Assembly (NCBI GenBank): GCA_002403415.1
Contig: DHHS01000170.1
Span: 37,349-49,651, forward strand
Length of the DNA: 12,303 bases
DNA from: Sphingomonas sp. UBA4766
Lineage (GTDB): Bacteria; Pseudomonadota; Alphaproteobacteria; Sphingomonadales; Sphingomonadaceae
Direction: 5' to 3'
The notes beneath the pieces are model-generated. The model did not search any database, was not told the DNA's origin, and saw only the letters and a program-made list of their open reading frames with translations. Made by a program: the position numbers and the translations under genes. This document shows, in pieces, positions 6,286-12,303 of the stretch; position 1 is the stretch's first letter; every line of letters starts with the position of its first letter.

Positions 6286-9000
6286 TTATTTCCCTTCGCC
6301 TGCCACCTGCGCGCTGGCATGCGCCCAACCGCGCGCCACTTCTTGCCGTGTTGCGTCCAGCAGCGCAACCAGCGCGGGCCAATCCGCCAGCCCCATTGCG
6401 GCAGCCATCAGCGCCTGCGTCGCTGCCCCCGGCTCCGCGCCGTCCGGCGCGACCAGCCGGGCAATCACGAGCAGCCGGGTCAGCACGTCATGCGCGCGCC
6501 GCAAAGTCGACGACAACAGCGATTGGGCAGTGAGCGCATCGATCGCTTGCCCCAGATCGGGGTTAAGACCCGTGCCGTGGCGCAGTTGAGTCACGTGGAC
6601 GGCGAACTCCAGATCGACCAGCCCACCGGGCAAAAGCTTGACATCCAGCGGCCCTGACGGCGGCTTGAGCCGCGCCATCTCCCCGCGCATCTTGACGGCA
6701 TCGGCGGCGAGATCGCGGACTGGCCGGGCGCCGCGCAGCACCGCGTCGATGATACGCTGTGCCTCCGCCTGCGCCGTGGCAGACCCGAACACCGGCCGCG
6801 CACGCGCCAGCGCCATATGTTCCCAGGTCCAGGCCGATTCGCGCTGATACCGATCAAAACCTGCCATCGACACCACCAGCGGCCCGTCGCCGCCCGAGGG
6901 CCGTAGCCGGGTATCGACGTCATACAGCGTGCCGGCAGGCGTCGGCACCGACAGCGCCGCCGTCAACCGCTGCGCCAGGCGGTTATAGTAATGCACCGCG
7001 CCCAACGGCTTTGCGCCGTCGGATTCGGCCTGATGGTCACCCGTGAACAGGTAAATCAGGTCAAGGTCAGACGCGGGCGTCAGTGCGCCGCCGCCCAGTC
7101 GCCCCAGCGCCAATATCACCAGCTCGCTCCCCGGCACGCGGCCATGCGCGTGCGCAAAGGTCGCGATGGTCGCGCGCGCGAGCACGCCAATCGCCGCCTC
7201 TGCCACCCGCGCATAGCCCGCCGCCACCGCCATCGGATCGGCGGCGTGCGCCACAATCTGCACGCCGAGTGCAAAGCGTTGCTCCCCGACCACCCGCCGC
7301 ACATGATCGAGCAGCGCTTCATAGGGACCGTCCGCATCACGCGGCGTCATGCGAGCAGCCAGCGCATCGACATCGCCCACCGGATCAAGCGCGCTCGCAT
7401 CAATCAATGCGTCGAACAGCTCGGGCCTCGTTCCCAGCGCGTCGGCCAGAAGCGGCGCATGGCTCAGGATCGTCCCCAACAGCATTGCAAGCGCGGGTTG
7501 CGCTTCCAGGAGCCGAAAGAAATTGATCGCACTGGGTAGCCGCGCCAGCATCCGGTCGAGCCGCAGCACTGCCGCCGCCGGGTCCGCCGCCTGCGCAAAT
7601 GCCTGCGCCAAGCCGGGCAGCACCGCCTCAAGCGCCGATTGGGCCGCGACGCTGCGCAGGGCGGGATAAGCACGACTGCGCCAGTGCGTGATGCACTCCA
7701 CCGCGCGCCGCGCCGCCGCTTCGCCGAATCCAGCCTCCTCCAAATGCTGCACCAACCCGTGCGGATCGATCGCCAGGCCCCGGCTCTGTTCAGGCTCAAG
7801 CGCAGCATAAATCTGTTCGGTCCGCGCAACATGCGGCGCAAGCTGGTCGATCAGCGCAGATCCCCCGGCAAGCCCGCACAACCCGGCAACCGCCGCCAGC
7901 CCTTCCCCCTTCGGCAACACGTGCGTCTGGCGGTCATCGATCATCTGCACGCGGTGTTCGATCGTCCGATAGAAAGCATATGCCTCGCTCAGCGCGGCGG
8001 CATCGGCGGGATCGATCACCCCATGTGCAGCAAGCGCCGCCAGCGCGTCGCGCGTCGCGGGAGCACGCAGGGTCTCGGCACGTCCGCCATGGATCAACTG
8101 ATGGATCTGGGCGAAAAACTCGACCTCGCGAATACCGCCGCGCCCGCGCTTCAGGTCATAGCCCGGCGCCAAGGCCTGCCCCTCGGCATGGTGATCGCGG
8201 ATTCGTGCCGAAATCGCGCGAATCTCTCGGATCGCGCCGAAATCAAGCGCACGCCGCCAGACAAAGGGCTGCACCGCCGTCAGAAACCGCCGACCAAGCG
8301 CGAGATCACCCGCCGCTGCCCGCGCGCGGATAAAGGCTGCTCGCTCCCACGCCAACGCGGCTGATTCATAGTGCGAGATTGCCGCCTCCACCGGCAGGAC
8401 GATCGGCGTCACTTCGGGCGACGGGCGCAGCCGCAAGTCAACCCGCAGCACATAGCCATTGGCATCGCGCGCTTGCAGCAATTCGACCACACGGCGGCCA
8501 ATCCGCACGGCGGCCTCCGCCGGTTCCTCGCGCAAGCGGCGGGGCAGAGTGTCAGGATCAAAGATCAGGATCGGGTCGATGTCGGACGAATAATTCAGCT
8601 CAAAACTGCCTTGCTTGCCGAGCGCGAGCGCGGCAAAACCCGTTGGTTCGGAACCCGGTGCGCGTTCGGCAATCGCGGCGCGGATCGCCCGGTCGAGCGC
8701 ATGATCGGCAAAGCGCGACAAGGCGCCCGTGACTGCCGTCAGGTCAAACGCACCCGCCAAGTCGCCAATCGCTACCACCAGCGCGAGCCGTCGCCGCGCG
8801 AGCCGCAGCGACTGCGCGACGGGCAAGTCATCTCCTTCGCCCCATAGCGACACCGGTTCGGGCAATTGCCCTTGCGCAAAGCCGCGCGCGAGATCCGGTT
8901 CCTGGTCGAGCAGATGGGCCAGGAACGGCGCATGAGCACGCGCCCGCTCCACCGCACCGGTGAGGTGAGCCGGATCGACCGCGATCAACGCTTCGGGCAT
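6286..9000 (-). CDS. glnE: Bifunctional glutamine synthetase adenylyltransferase/adenylyl-removing enzyme
   Basis: A 904-residue protein that attaches AMP to glutamine synthetase, and removes it, in answer to PII state and glutamine, and so sets nitrogen assimilation. Both nucleotidyltransferase domains are present. The N-terminal adenylyl-removing half has GSFELNYSSDID (131-142, acidic pair D140/D142). The C-terminal adenylyltransferase half has GGGALTPASDLDLIYLF with the SDLD motif at 644-647. Between and after them are the conserved GRGGIREVEFFAQ helix and LRPSG segments. Length is slightly below the E. coli enzyme (946) but nothing essential looks missing. Start ATG 9000 has GGAGG nine bases upstream. 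It lies 64 bases after tatC and three bases before bcp, on the same strand, so it may be read from the nagZ-tat unit or from a promoter inside the gap; none is obvious. Confidence 0.96.
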   Translation of the reverse strand: MPEALIAVDPAHLTGAVERARAHAPFLAHLLDQEPDLARGFAQGQLPEPVSLWGEGDDLPVAQSLRLARRRLALVVAIGDLAGAFDLTAVTGALSRFADHALDRAIRAAIAERAPGSEPTGFAALALGKQGSFELNYSSDIDPILIFDPDTLPRRLREEPAEAAVRIGRRVVELLQARDANGYVLRVDLRLRPSPEVTPIVLPVEAAISHYESAALAWERAAFIRARAAAGDLALGRRFLTAVQPFVWRRALDFGAIREIRAISARIRDHHAEGQALAPGYDLKRGRGGIREVEFFAQIHQLIHGGRAETLRAPATRDALAALAAHGVIDPADAAALSEAYAFYRTIEHRVQMIDDRQTHVLPKGEGLAAVAGLCGLAGGSALIDQLAPHVARTEQIYAALEPEQSRGLAIDPHGLVQHLEEAGFGEAAARRAVECITHWRSRAYPALRSVAAQSALEAVLPGLAQAFAQAADPAAAVLRLDRMLARLPSAINFFRLLEAQPALAMLLGTILSHAPLLADALGTRPELFDALIDASALDPVGDVDALAARMTPRDADGPYEALLDHVRRVVGEQRFALGVQIVAHAADPMAVAAGYARVAEAAIGVLARATIATFAHAHGRVPGSELVILALGRLGGGALTPASDLDLIYLFTGDHQAESDGAKPLGAVHYYNRLAQRLTAALSVPTPAGTLYDVDTRLRPSGGDGPLVVSMAGFDRYQRESAWTWEHMALARARPVFGSATAQAEAQRIIDAVLRGARPVRDLAADAVKMRGEMARLKPPSGPLDVKLLPGGLVDLEFAVHVTQLRHGTGLNPDLGQAIDALTAQSLLSSTLRRAHDVLTRLLVIARLVAPDGAEPGAATQALMAAAMGLADWPALVALLDATRQEVARGWAHASAQVAGEGK

Positions 9001-9009
9001 TTCGCCCCG

Positions 9010-9014
9010 CCTCC
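9010..9014 (-). promoter_or_regulatory. Strong ribosome binding site of glnE
   Basis: GGAGG on the minus strand, nine bases before ATG 9000, is one of the best Shine-Dalgarno matches in the window and fixes the glnE start. The rest of the 64-base gap after tatC (9001-9064) is GC-rich, with no clear promoter or terminator. Confidence 0.6.
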
Positions 9015-9064
9015 ATACTGCGCGCGGTGTCGCGTGTCAGGTCGCGCGGCGAACCCGCGCCATA

Positions 9065-9844
9065 TCATCCGGCATCGGCAGGCACCTTGGCGCGCCGCTT
9101 TTCGGTGAACCAGATACCGATAATCGCCAATTCATACAGGATGATAAGCGGAATCGCGAGTAATAACTGCGACCCGATATCGGGCGGTGTCAGCACCGCC
9201 GCGATCCCCACCGCCGCCACAATCGCATAGCGCCGTGCGCCGATCAGCTGTTGGCGCGTGACAATCCCGGCCCGCTCCAACAGCATCAGAAGCACGGGCA
9301 ACAGGAACGAAATGCCAAAGCCGAACATGAACTGCATCACAAAGCCAAGGTAATTATTGACATCGGGCAGCGCCTGTTGCTGCACCCCGTTCAAATCCCC
9401 CTGGAATCCCAACAGAAATTGGAGCGCGATCGGAATCGCAATGTAATAGGCGAGTGCTGCGCCAATGCTGAACAATACTGGTGTTGCAAGCAGGAACGGC
9501 AACAGCGCCCGCTTTTCATTGCGATACAGCCCCGGCGCAACAAACTGCCAAAGCTGTGTCGCGATCACTGGAAAGCCAATCATCATTGCGGCGAAGAAGG
9601 CCACCTTCAATTGCACGAAAAAGCCACCGAACACATCAGTGTTGATGATCGTTTTCTGTCCGGCGACCGCGAGCGGATGGACCAGCACTTCCAATATCTG
9701 CCGAGCGAAACCGAAACACGCAGCAAAGGCAATCGCGACCGCCACGACACAATAAAGCAACCGCCGACGCAGTTCGACCAGATGATCCAGCAACGGCGCG
9801 CGCGATGCGTCGATCTCGCTGGGGTCGTTAACCGGGGCGTTCAT
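9065..9844 (-). CDS. tatC: Sec-independent protein translocase subunit TatC
   Basis: A 259-residue inner-membrane protein that binds twin-arginine signal peptides and, with TatB, forms the receptor of the Tat system. Six hydrophobic helices can be placed at about 30-48, 73-95, 115-140, 163-187, 207-219 and 227-246. Hallmarks seen: LDHLVELRRRL (19-29) at the cytoplasmic N-terminus, PGLYRNEKR (104-112) with E110 matching the signal-peptide-contacting Glu of E. coli TatC (E103), and LTPPDIGSQ (218-226) before the last helix. Length is normal. Its ATG overlaps the tatB stop (ATGA, 9841-9844), so translation is coupled and subunit ratios are likely linked. It is the last of the tatABC set; glnE follows 64 bases later. 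Confidence 0.97.
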   Translation of the reverse strand: MNAPVNDPSEIDASRAPLLDHLVELRRRLLYCVVAVAIAFAACFGFARQILEVLVHPLAVAGQKTIINTDVFGGFFVQLKVAFFAAMMIGFPVIATQLWQFVAPGLYRNEKRALLPFLLATPVLFSIGAALAYYIAIPIALQFLLGFQGDLNGVQQQALPDVNNYLGFVMQFMFGFGISFLLPVLLMLLERAGIVTRQQLIGARRYAIVAAVGIAAVLTPPDIGSQLLLAIPLIILYELAIIGIWFTEKRRAKVPADAG

Positions 9845-10278
9845 CGCAGTGACTCAGGATGCGGCTCGTTCGGCGGCGCCATGCCGATGGCGGCGTCGAT
9901 TTCGTCCAGCGTCGGCGGCAGCGTGTGGAGCGGTGTGGACGTCGCTTCGTCGGTTTCCGCCTGGATCACTGGCGCATGGATCACCGGTGGCGCCGTCATC
10001 ACCGGCGGCGGGTCGAGCGCGAGCGCCGGGGCGGGATCGGCAAGCGCGGTTTCGCGCATGATCCGTTCATTTTCCTTCGCCCATTGCTGCTCAAGCTCTT
10101 TCAGCTCGGCCTCGCGCATCATCGAATCAAAGCCCGAGCGAACCTGCCCCATCACATTACGCGCGCGACCGACCCAATAGCCGACCACGCGCATCGCCTT
10201 TGGCAAATCTTTCGGGCCGATCACCAACAGGGCGACAAGGGCCACCAACAGCAATTCGGACGGCGCAACATCGAACAT
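9841..10278 (-). CDS. tatB: Sec-independent protein translocase subunit TatB
   Basis: A 145-residue single-pass membrane protein that works with TatC in recognising Tat substrates. Seen: MFDVAPSELLLVALVALLVIGPKDLPKAMR, written here in parts as a short N-terminal helix (about 6-20), the Gly-Pro hinge (G21-P22) and the amphipathic helix that begins DLPKAMR and runs to about residue 70 with many charged residues (EAELKELEQQW). After about residue 80 comes a Pro/Ala-rich tail (DPAPALALDPPP...), expected to be disordered. The MFD start and GP hinge separate TatB from TatA. It begins nine bases after the tatA stop and its TGA overlaps the tatC start. Confidence 0.94.
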   Translation of the reverse strand: MFDVAPSELLLVALVALLVIGPKDLPKAMRVVGYWVGRARNVMGQVRSGFDSMMREAELKELEQQWAKENERIMRETALADPAPALALDPPPVMTAPPVIHAPVIQAETDEATSTPLHTLPPTLDEIDAAIGMAPPNEPHPESLR

Positions 10279-10287
10279 CGGCGCGGA

Positions 10288-10494
10288 TTAGCCGTCCTTG
10301 GCGGCGGGCTCTGCCTCTGCCTTGGCGTCGATGCGGCTGGTGGGCTTGGCATCGTCTTCGTCAGCCAGACCCTTTTTGAACTGCTTCACGCCCTTGGCGA
10401 CATCGCCCATCATGGCGGAGAAGCGACCGCCGCCCAGCACCAAAATCGCGACACCGCCAAACAGCAGCCAATGCATCAGGCTGAAACCACCCAT
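10288..10494 (-). CDS. tatA: Sec-independent protein translocase subunit TatA
   Basis: A 68-residue protein that assembles into the Tat translocation pore. It starts MGGFSLMHWLL, the classic TatA N-terminus, followed by a hydrophobic helix (about 6-21), a Gly-rich turn GGGRF and the amphipathic helix MGDVAKGVKQFKKGL, then an acidic, Ala-rich tail. Three ATG codons run in tandem (10500, 10497, 10494). The third is chosen because AGGAG at 10502-10506 is seven bases before it and only one base before the first, and because it yields the family-typical MGG start. Using the first would add two Met residues. It begins 30 bases after scpB, upstream of tatB and tatC in the same unit. Confidence 0.94.
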   Translation of the reverse strand: MGGFSLMHWLLFGGVAILVLGGGRFSAMMGDVAKGVKQFKKGLADEDDAKPTSRIDAKAEAEPAAKDG

Positions 10495-10501
10495 CATCAT
10501 T

Positions 10502-10506
10502 CTCCT
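10502..10506 (-). promoter_or_regulatory. Ribosome binding site deciding the tatA start
   Basis: AGGAG (within AAGGAGA, 10501-10507) lies before a run of three ATG codons. Spacing of seven bases points to the third (10494). TatA is usually made in excess over TatB and TatC, and this site is visibly better than the weak one before tatB, which agrees with that (inference). Confidence 0.6.
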
Positions 10507-10524
10507 TGGACCGTTAGCGGCTAT

Positions 10525-11094
10525 TTAGGCGCTCTCATCCGAATTTGCCACCTCGGCTTGATCGAAAGCGACATCGACCGGATCGAGCAAGCCAGCGGCA
10601 CGCAAATCATCGATTCCGGGCAAGTCGCGGCGGCTCGACAGCCCGAAATGGGCAAGAAAATCAGGTGTTGTCGCATAAGTGAGCGGGCGGCCGGGCGATT
10701 CGCGACGCCCCGCCGGGCGCACCCATCCCGCCGCCATCAACACGTCGAGCGTGCCCGCCGAAATCTGCACCCCCCGGATTGCTTCAATCTCCGCACGGGT
10801 GGCGGGTTCGTGATAGGCAATAATCGCGAGCGTCTCGACGGCAGCACGGCTGAGCCTACGTTGTTCCTCACGGTCGCGGCGGAGCAGATGGGCAAGGTCA
10901 GCCGCGGTTTGAAAATGCCAGCGCTCGCCACGCCGCACCAACTCAATACCGCGCCCCGCATAATGATCGGCCAGCTCGGCAAGGGCCGCACGCACATCAC
11001 CCTCGCCCGCATGCGCACGGATGGCGTCGATGCTCAGCGGCGCGTCGGCGGCGAACAACACCGCCTCGACCGCGCGGGTATAGGCATCGATCAT
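10525..11094 (-). CDS. scpB: Segregation and condensation protein B
   Basis: A 189-residue subunit of the SMC-ScpAB condensin, which organises and segregates the chromosome. It has two winged-helix domains. The family signature is clear: LSRAAVETLAIIAYHEPATR at 81-100, then AEIEAIRGV (101-109), and the C-terminal GRPLTYATTPDFLAHFGL (135-152) with RDLPG (156-160). The frame stays open upstream to 11406, but that part is a GC-rich shadow of scpA. The true start, ATG 11094, gives the normal MIDAYTRAVEAVLFA N-terminus and overlaps the scpA stop (ATGA). A short acidic tail (AEVANSDESA) ends 30 bases before tatA. Confidence 0.95.
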   Translation of the reverse strand: MIDAYTRAVEAVLFAADAPLSIDAIRAHAGEGDVRAALAELADHYAGRGIELVRRGERWHFQTAADLAHLLRRDREEQRRLSRAAVETLAIIAYHEPATRAEIEAIRGVQISAGTLDVLMAAGWVRPAGRRESPGRPLTYATTPDFLAHFGLSSRRDLPGIDDLRAAGLLDPVDVAFDQAEVANSDESA

Positions 11095-11822
11095 GCCGGT
11101 CGCCTCAGGTAAAGCGGGGCAAAGGGCGCCTGCTGCCGCAGCTCTGCCCGCCCCTGCCGGGCCAGCTCCAGCGCCGCCAGAAACGACGACGCGAGCGCCG
11201 ATTTTCGAAACACCCCGCCTGCGCCGACGGGCAAAAACGCATCGATCGTCGCCCAGTCCACCGCCTCGCCCAACAGCAGCGCCACCCGGTCCAGCGCGGT
11301 CTCCAGCGTCATGACCGGGCGGCTCGCGACCATGTGCATCACCGGGCGCGTGCGCGCCGACACCCGGCCATAGGCAGCGATGAGGTCGAAAAGATCGGCC
11401 TGCCACGCAGCCTGCCGGACGGTCTCCAATCCTTCGGGGGCTGCGCGCAGGAACACATCGCGGCCCAACCGGTCGCGCGCCATCAATCGCGCGCCCGCCT
11501 CGCGCATGGCGTTCAGCCGCTCCAGGCGAAATTGCAGCCGCAGCGCAAGCTCTTCAGGGCTTGGCTCAATTTCGGGATCATGGGGCAGCAGCAGCGCGGA
11601 TTTAAGATACGCCAGCCACGCCGCCATCACCAGATAATCGGCGGCGATCTCCAGCTTGAGCGCGCGCGCCCGCTCGATGAACGCCAGATATTGCTCGACC
11701 AGTTGCAGGATCGACAATTGCCGCAAATCGACCTTTTGGCTGCGCGCGAGCGCAAGCAACAGGTCGAGCGGCCCCTCCCACCCGTCAATATCCAACGTCA
11801 GCGTGTCGCCCTGATCCTCCAT
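11091..11822 (-). CDS. scpA: Segregation and condensation protein A (kleisin)
   Basis: A 243-residue kleisin that bridges the SMC heads and binds ScpB. The N-terminal signature GWEGPLDLLLALARSQKVD (14-32) is followed by LSILQLVEQYL (36-46) and ADYLVMAAWLAYLKSALLLP (61-80). The C-terminal part (about 180-243) gives the winged helix that contacts the SMC head. The chosen start, ATG 11822 (MEDQGDTL), places the signature at the usual distance from the N-terminus but has no good ribosome site. In-frame alternatives are ATG 11870 and GTG 11879; the GTG overlaps the nagZ stop (GTGA) and would add 19 residues, implying coupling. The stop overlaps scpB. The start is the only real doubt. Confidence 0.93.
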   Translation of the reverse strand: MEDQGDTLTLDIDGWEGPLDLLLALARSQKVDLRQLSILQLVEQYLAFIERARALKLEIAADYLVMAAWLAYLKSALLLPHDPEIEPSPEELALRLQFRLERLNAMREAGARLMARDRLGRDVFLRAAPEGLETVRQAAWQADLFDLIAAYGRVSARTRPVMHMVASRPVMTLETALDRVALLLGEAVDWATIDAFLPVGAGGVFRKSALASSFLAALELARQGRAELRQQAPFAPLYLRRPA

Positions 11823-11875
11823 CGGCGGAAGCTTAACCACAGTTGCGCGACAAGCAAACGCGCCGGCCATGCCAA

Positions 11876-12303
11876 TCACGCCAGCGCGAGCAACGCGTCC
11901 CGCTTCGCGCTCAGTTCAGCCGCATTGCCCGCAGGCGGAACCATTGCCGCGAGCGCCCGATCGAGCCGCGCGCGCGACTGCGGCGAAATGTCGCCGATCC
12001 TTCCGGCAATATCCTCCATCTCTGCCATCCGTGCCCAGCAATCGAGCACGATGTCGCACCCCGCCGCCAGCGCGCCGACCGCCTTTTCGCCCGCCGTACC
12101 GCTCAGCGCCTTCATGTCGATGTCATCGGTGATCAGCAGCCCGTCAAAGCCGATGCGGCGGCGGATAATCTCCTCCACAATCACCGGCGACAGCGTGGCG
12201 GGCCGCTCGGCGTCCCATGCCTCAAACACGATGTGCGAAGTCATGCCCATGCTTGCGTCGTTCAGCGCGATGAAGGGCGCCAGGTCGATTTCAAGCGCCT
12301 CGG
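11876..12303 (-). CDS. nagZ: Beta-N-acetylhexosaminidase NagZ, C-terminal part (5' end outside window)
   Basis: The minus-strand frame is open from the right edge to TGA at 11876-11878, about 142 codons, with an internal ATG at 12250 that is not the true start because family-like sequence (PFIALNDASMGMTSHIVF) continues upstream of it. This is a GH3-family glycosidase that removes GlcNAc from anhydro-muropeptides in the cytoplasm during cell-wall recycling. The segment RIGFDGLLITDDIDMKALSG carries the nucleophile Asp of the TDD motif, matching E. coli NagZ D248, and PATLSP lies before it. The KHFPGHG loop with the catalytic His/Asp pair would be upstream, outside the window. The stop overlaps a possible scpA GTG start. 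Nothing suggests a broken gene. Confidence 0.92.
   Translation of the reverse strand, partial: EALEIDLAPFIALNDASMGMTSHIVFEAWDAERPATLSPVIVEEIIRRRIGFDGLLITDDIDMKALSGTAGEKAVGALAAGCDIVLDCWARMAEMEDIAGRIGDISPQSRARLDRALAAMVPPAGNAAELSAKRDALLALA

Noticed and set aside
5854..6657. Plus-strand open frame of 267 codons antisense to bcp and glnE
   Set aside because: Shadow of two clear genes; composition is His/Arg/Gln-rich and it has no credible ribosome site or motif.
9251..10180. Plus-strand open frame of 309 codons antisense to tatC and tatB
   Set aside because: Low-complexity composition, no family signature, and it is fully opposite well-supported genes.
9859..11112. Plus-strand open frame of 417 codons antisense to tatB, tatA and scpB
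   Set aside because: The translation is rich in Arg, His and Gln with no recognisable motif, and the opposite strand carries three unmistakable genes; this is a GC-driven shadow frame.
11095..11406. Upstream extension of the scpB frame to 293 codons
   Set aside because: The added part is Gly/Arg/Ala-rich shadow of scpA; the family N-terminus begins at ATG 11094.
1..12303. Mobile elements, CRISPR arrays, tRNA/rRNA genes, phage or defence genes
   Set aside because: No transposase, integrase, regularly spaced repeats, cloverleaf or rRNA-like sequence was seen; gene content is core housekeeping.

Overview
The window looks like chromosomal core DNA from a sphingomonad (Alphaproteobacteria, Sphingomonadaceae). 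This placement rests on high GC by eye, the gene order nagZ-scpA-scpB-tatA-tatB-tatC, the protein sequence style, and a long GNAT-fold protein that resembles the bacterial ceramide synthases of sphingolipid-making Alphaproteobacteria. I saw no mobile element, CRISPR array, tRNA or rRNA. The genus cannot be fixed by eye.

All genes but one lie on the minus strand. Left edge: a membrane fatty-acid desaturase family gene (its 3' end is outside the window) diverges from the only plus-strand gene, the GNAT-like protein at 1188-2339. That gene converges on a minus-strand set that is transcribed as erpA (Fe-S insertion), xth (exonuclease III) and an outer-membrane beta-barrel protein. Upstream of erpA is a membrane-anchored LytM/M23 endopeptidase with a 267-base AT-rich leader region. 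That region is the most likely place for a regulated promoter in the window.

From 5815 to the right edge is one dense minus-strand block, read right to left: nagZ (partial), scpA, scpB, tatA, tatB, tatC, glnE, bcp. Stop/start overlaps (scpA/scpB, tatB/tatC) and gaps of 3 to 64 bases suggest one long transcription unit or a few nested ones. It combines muropeptide recycling (NagZ), chromosome condensation (ScpAB with SMC), export of folded proteins (TatABC), nitrogen control through glutamine synthetase adenylylation (GlnE) and peroxide removal (Bcp).

Most of the window is ordinary housekeeping sequence and I do not see a clearly new system. The observations most worth checking are the divergent desaturase / ceramide-synthase-like pair, the structured leader of the M23 peptidase gene (10-bp tandem repeat, 11-bp palindrome, small ORF ending two bases before the start codon), and a peroxiredoxin that has only the peroxidatic cysteine.
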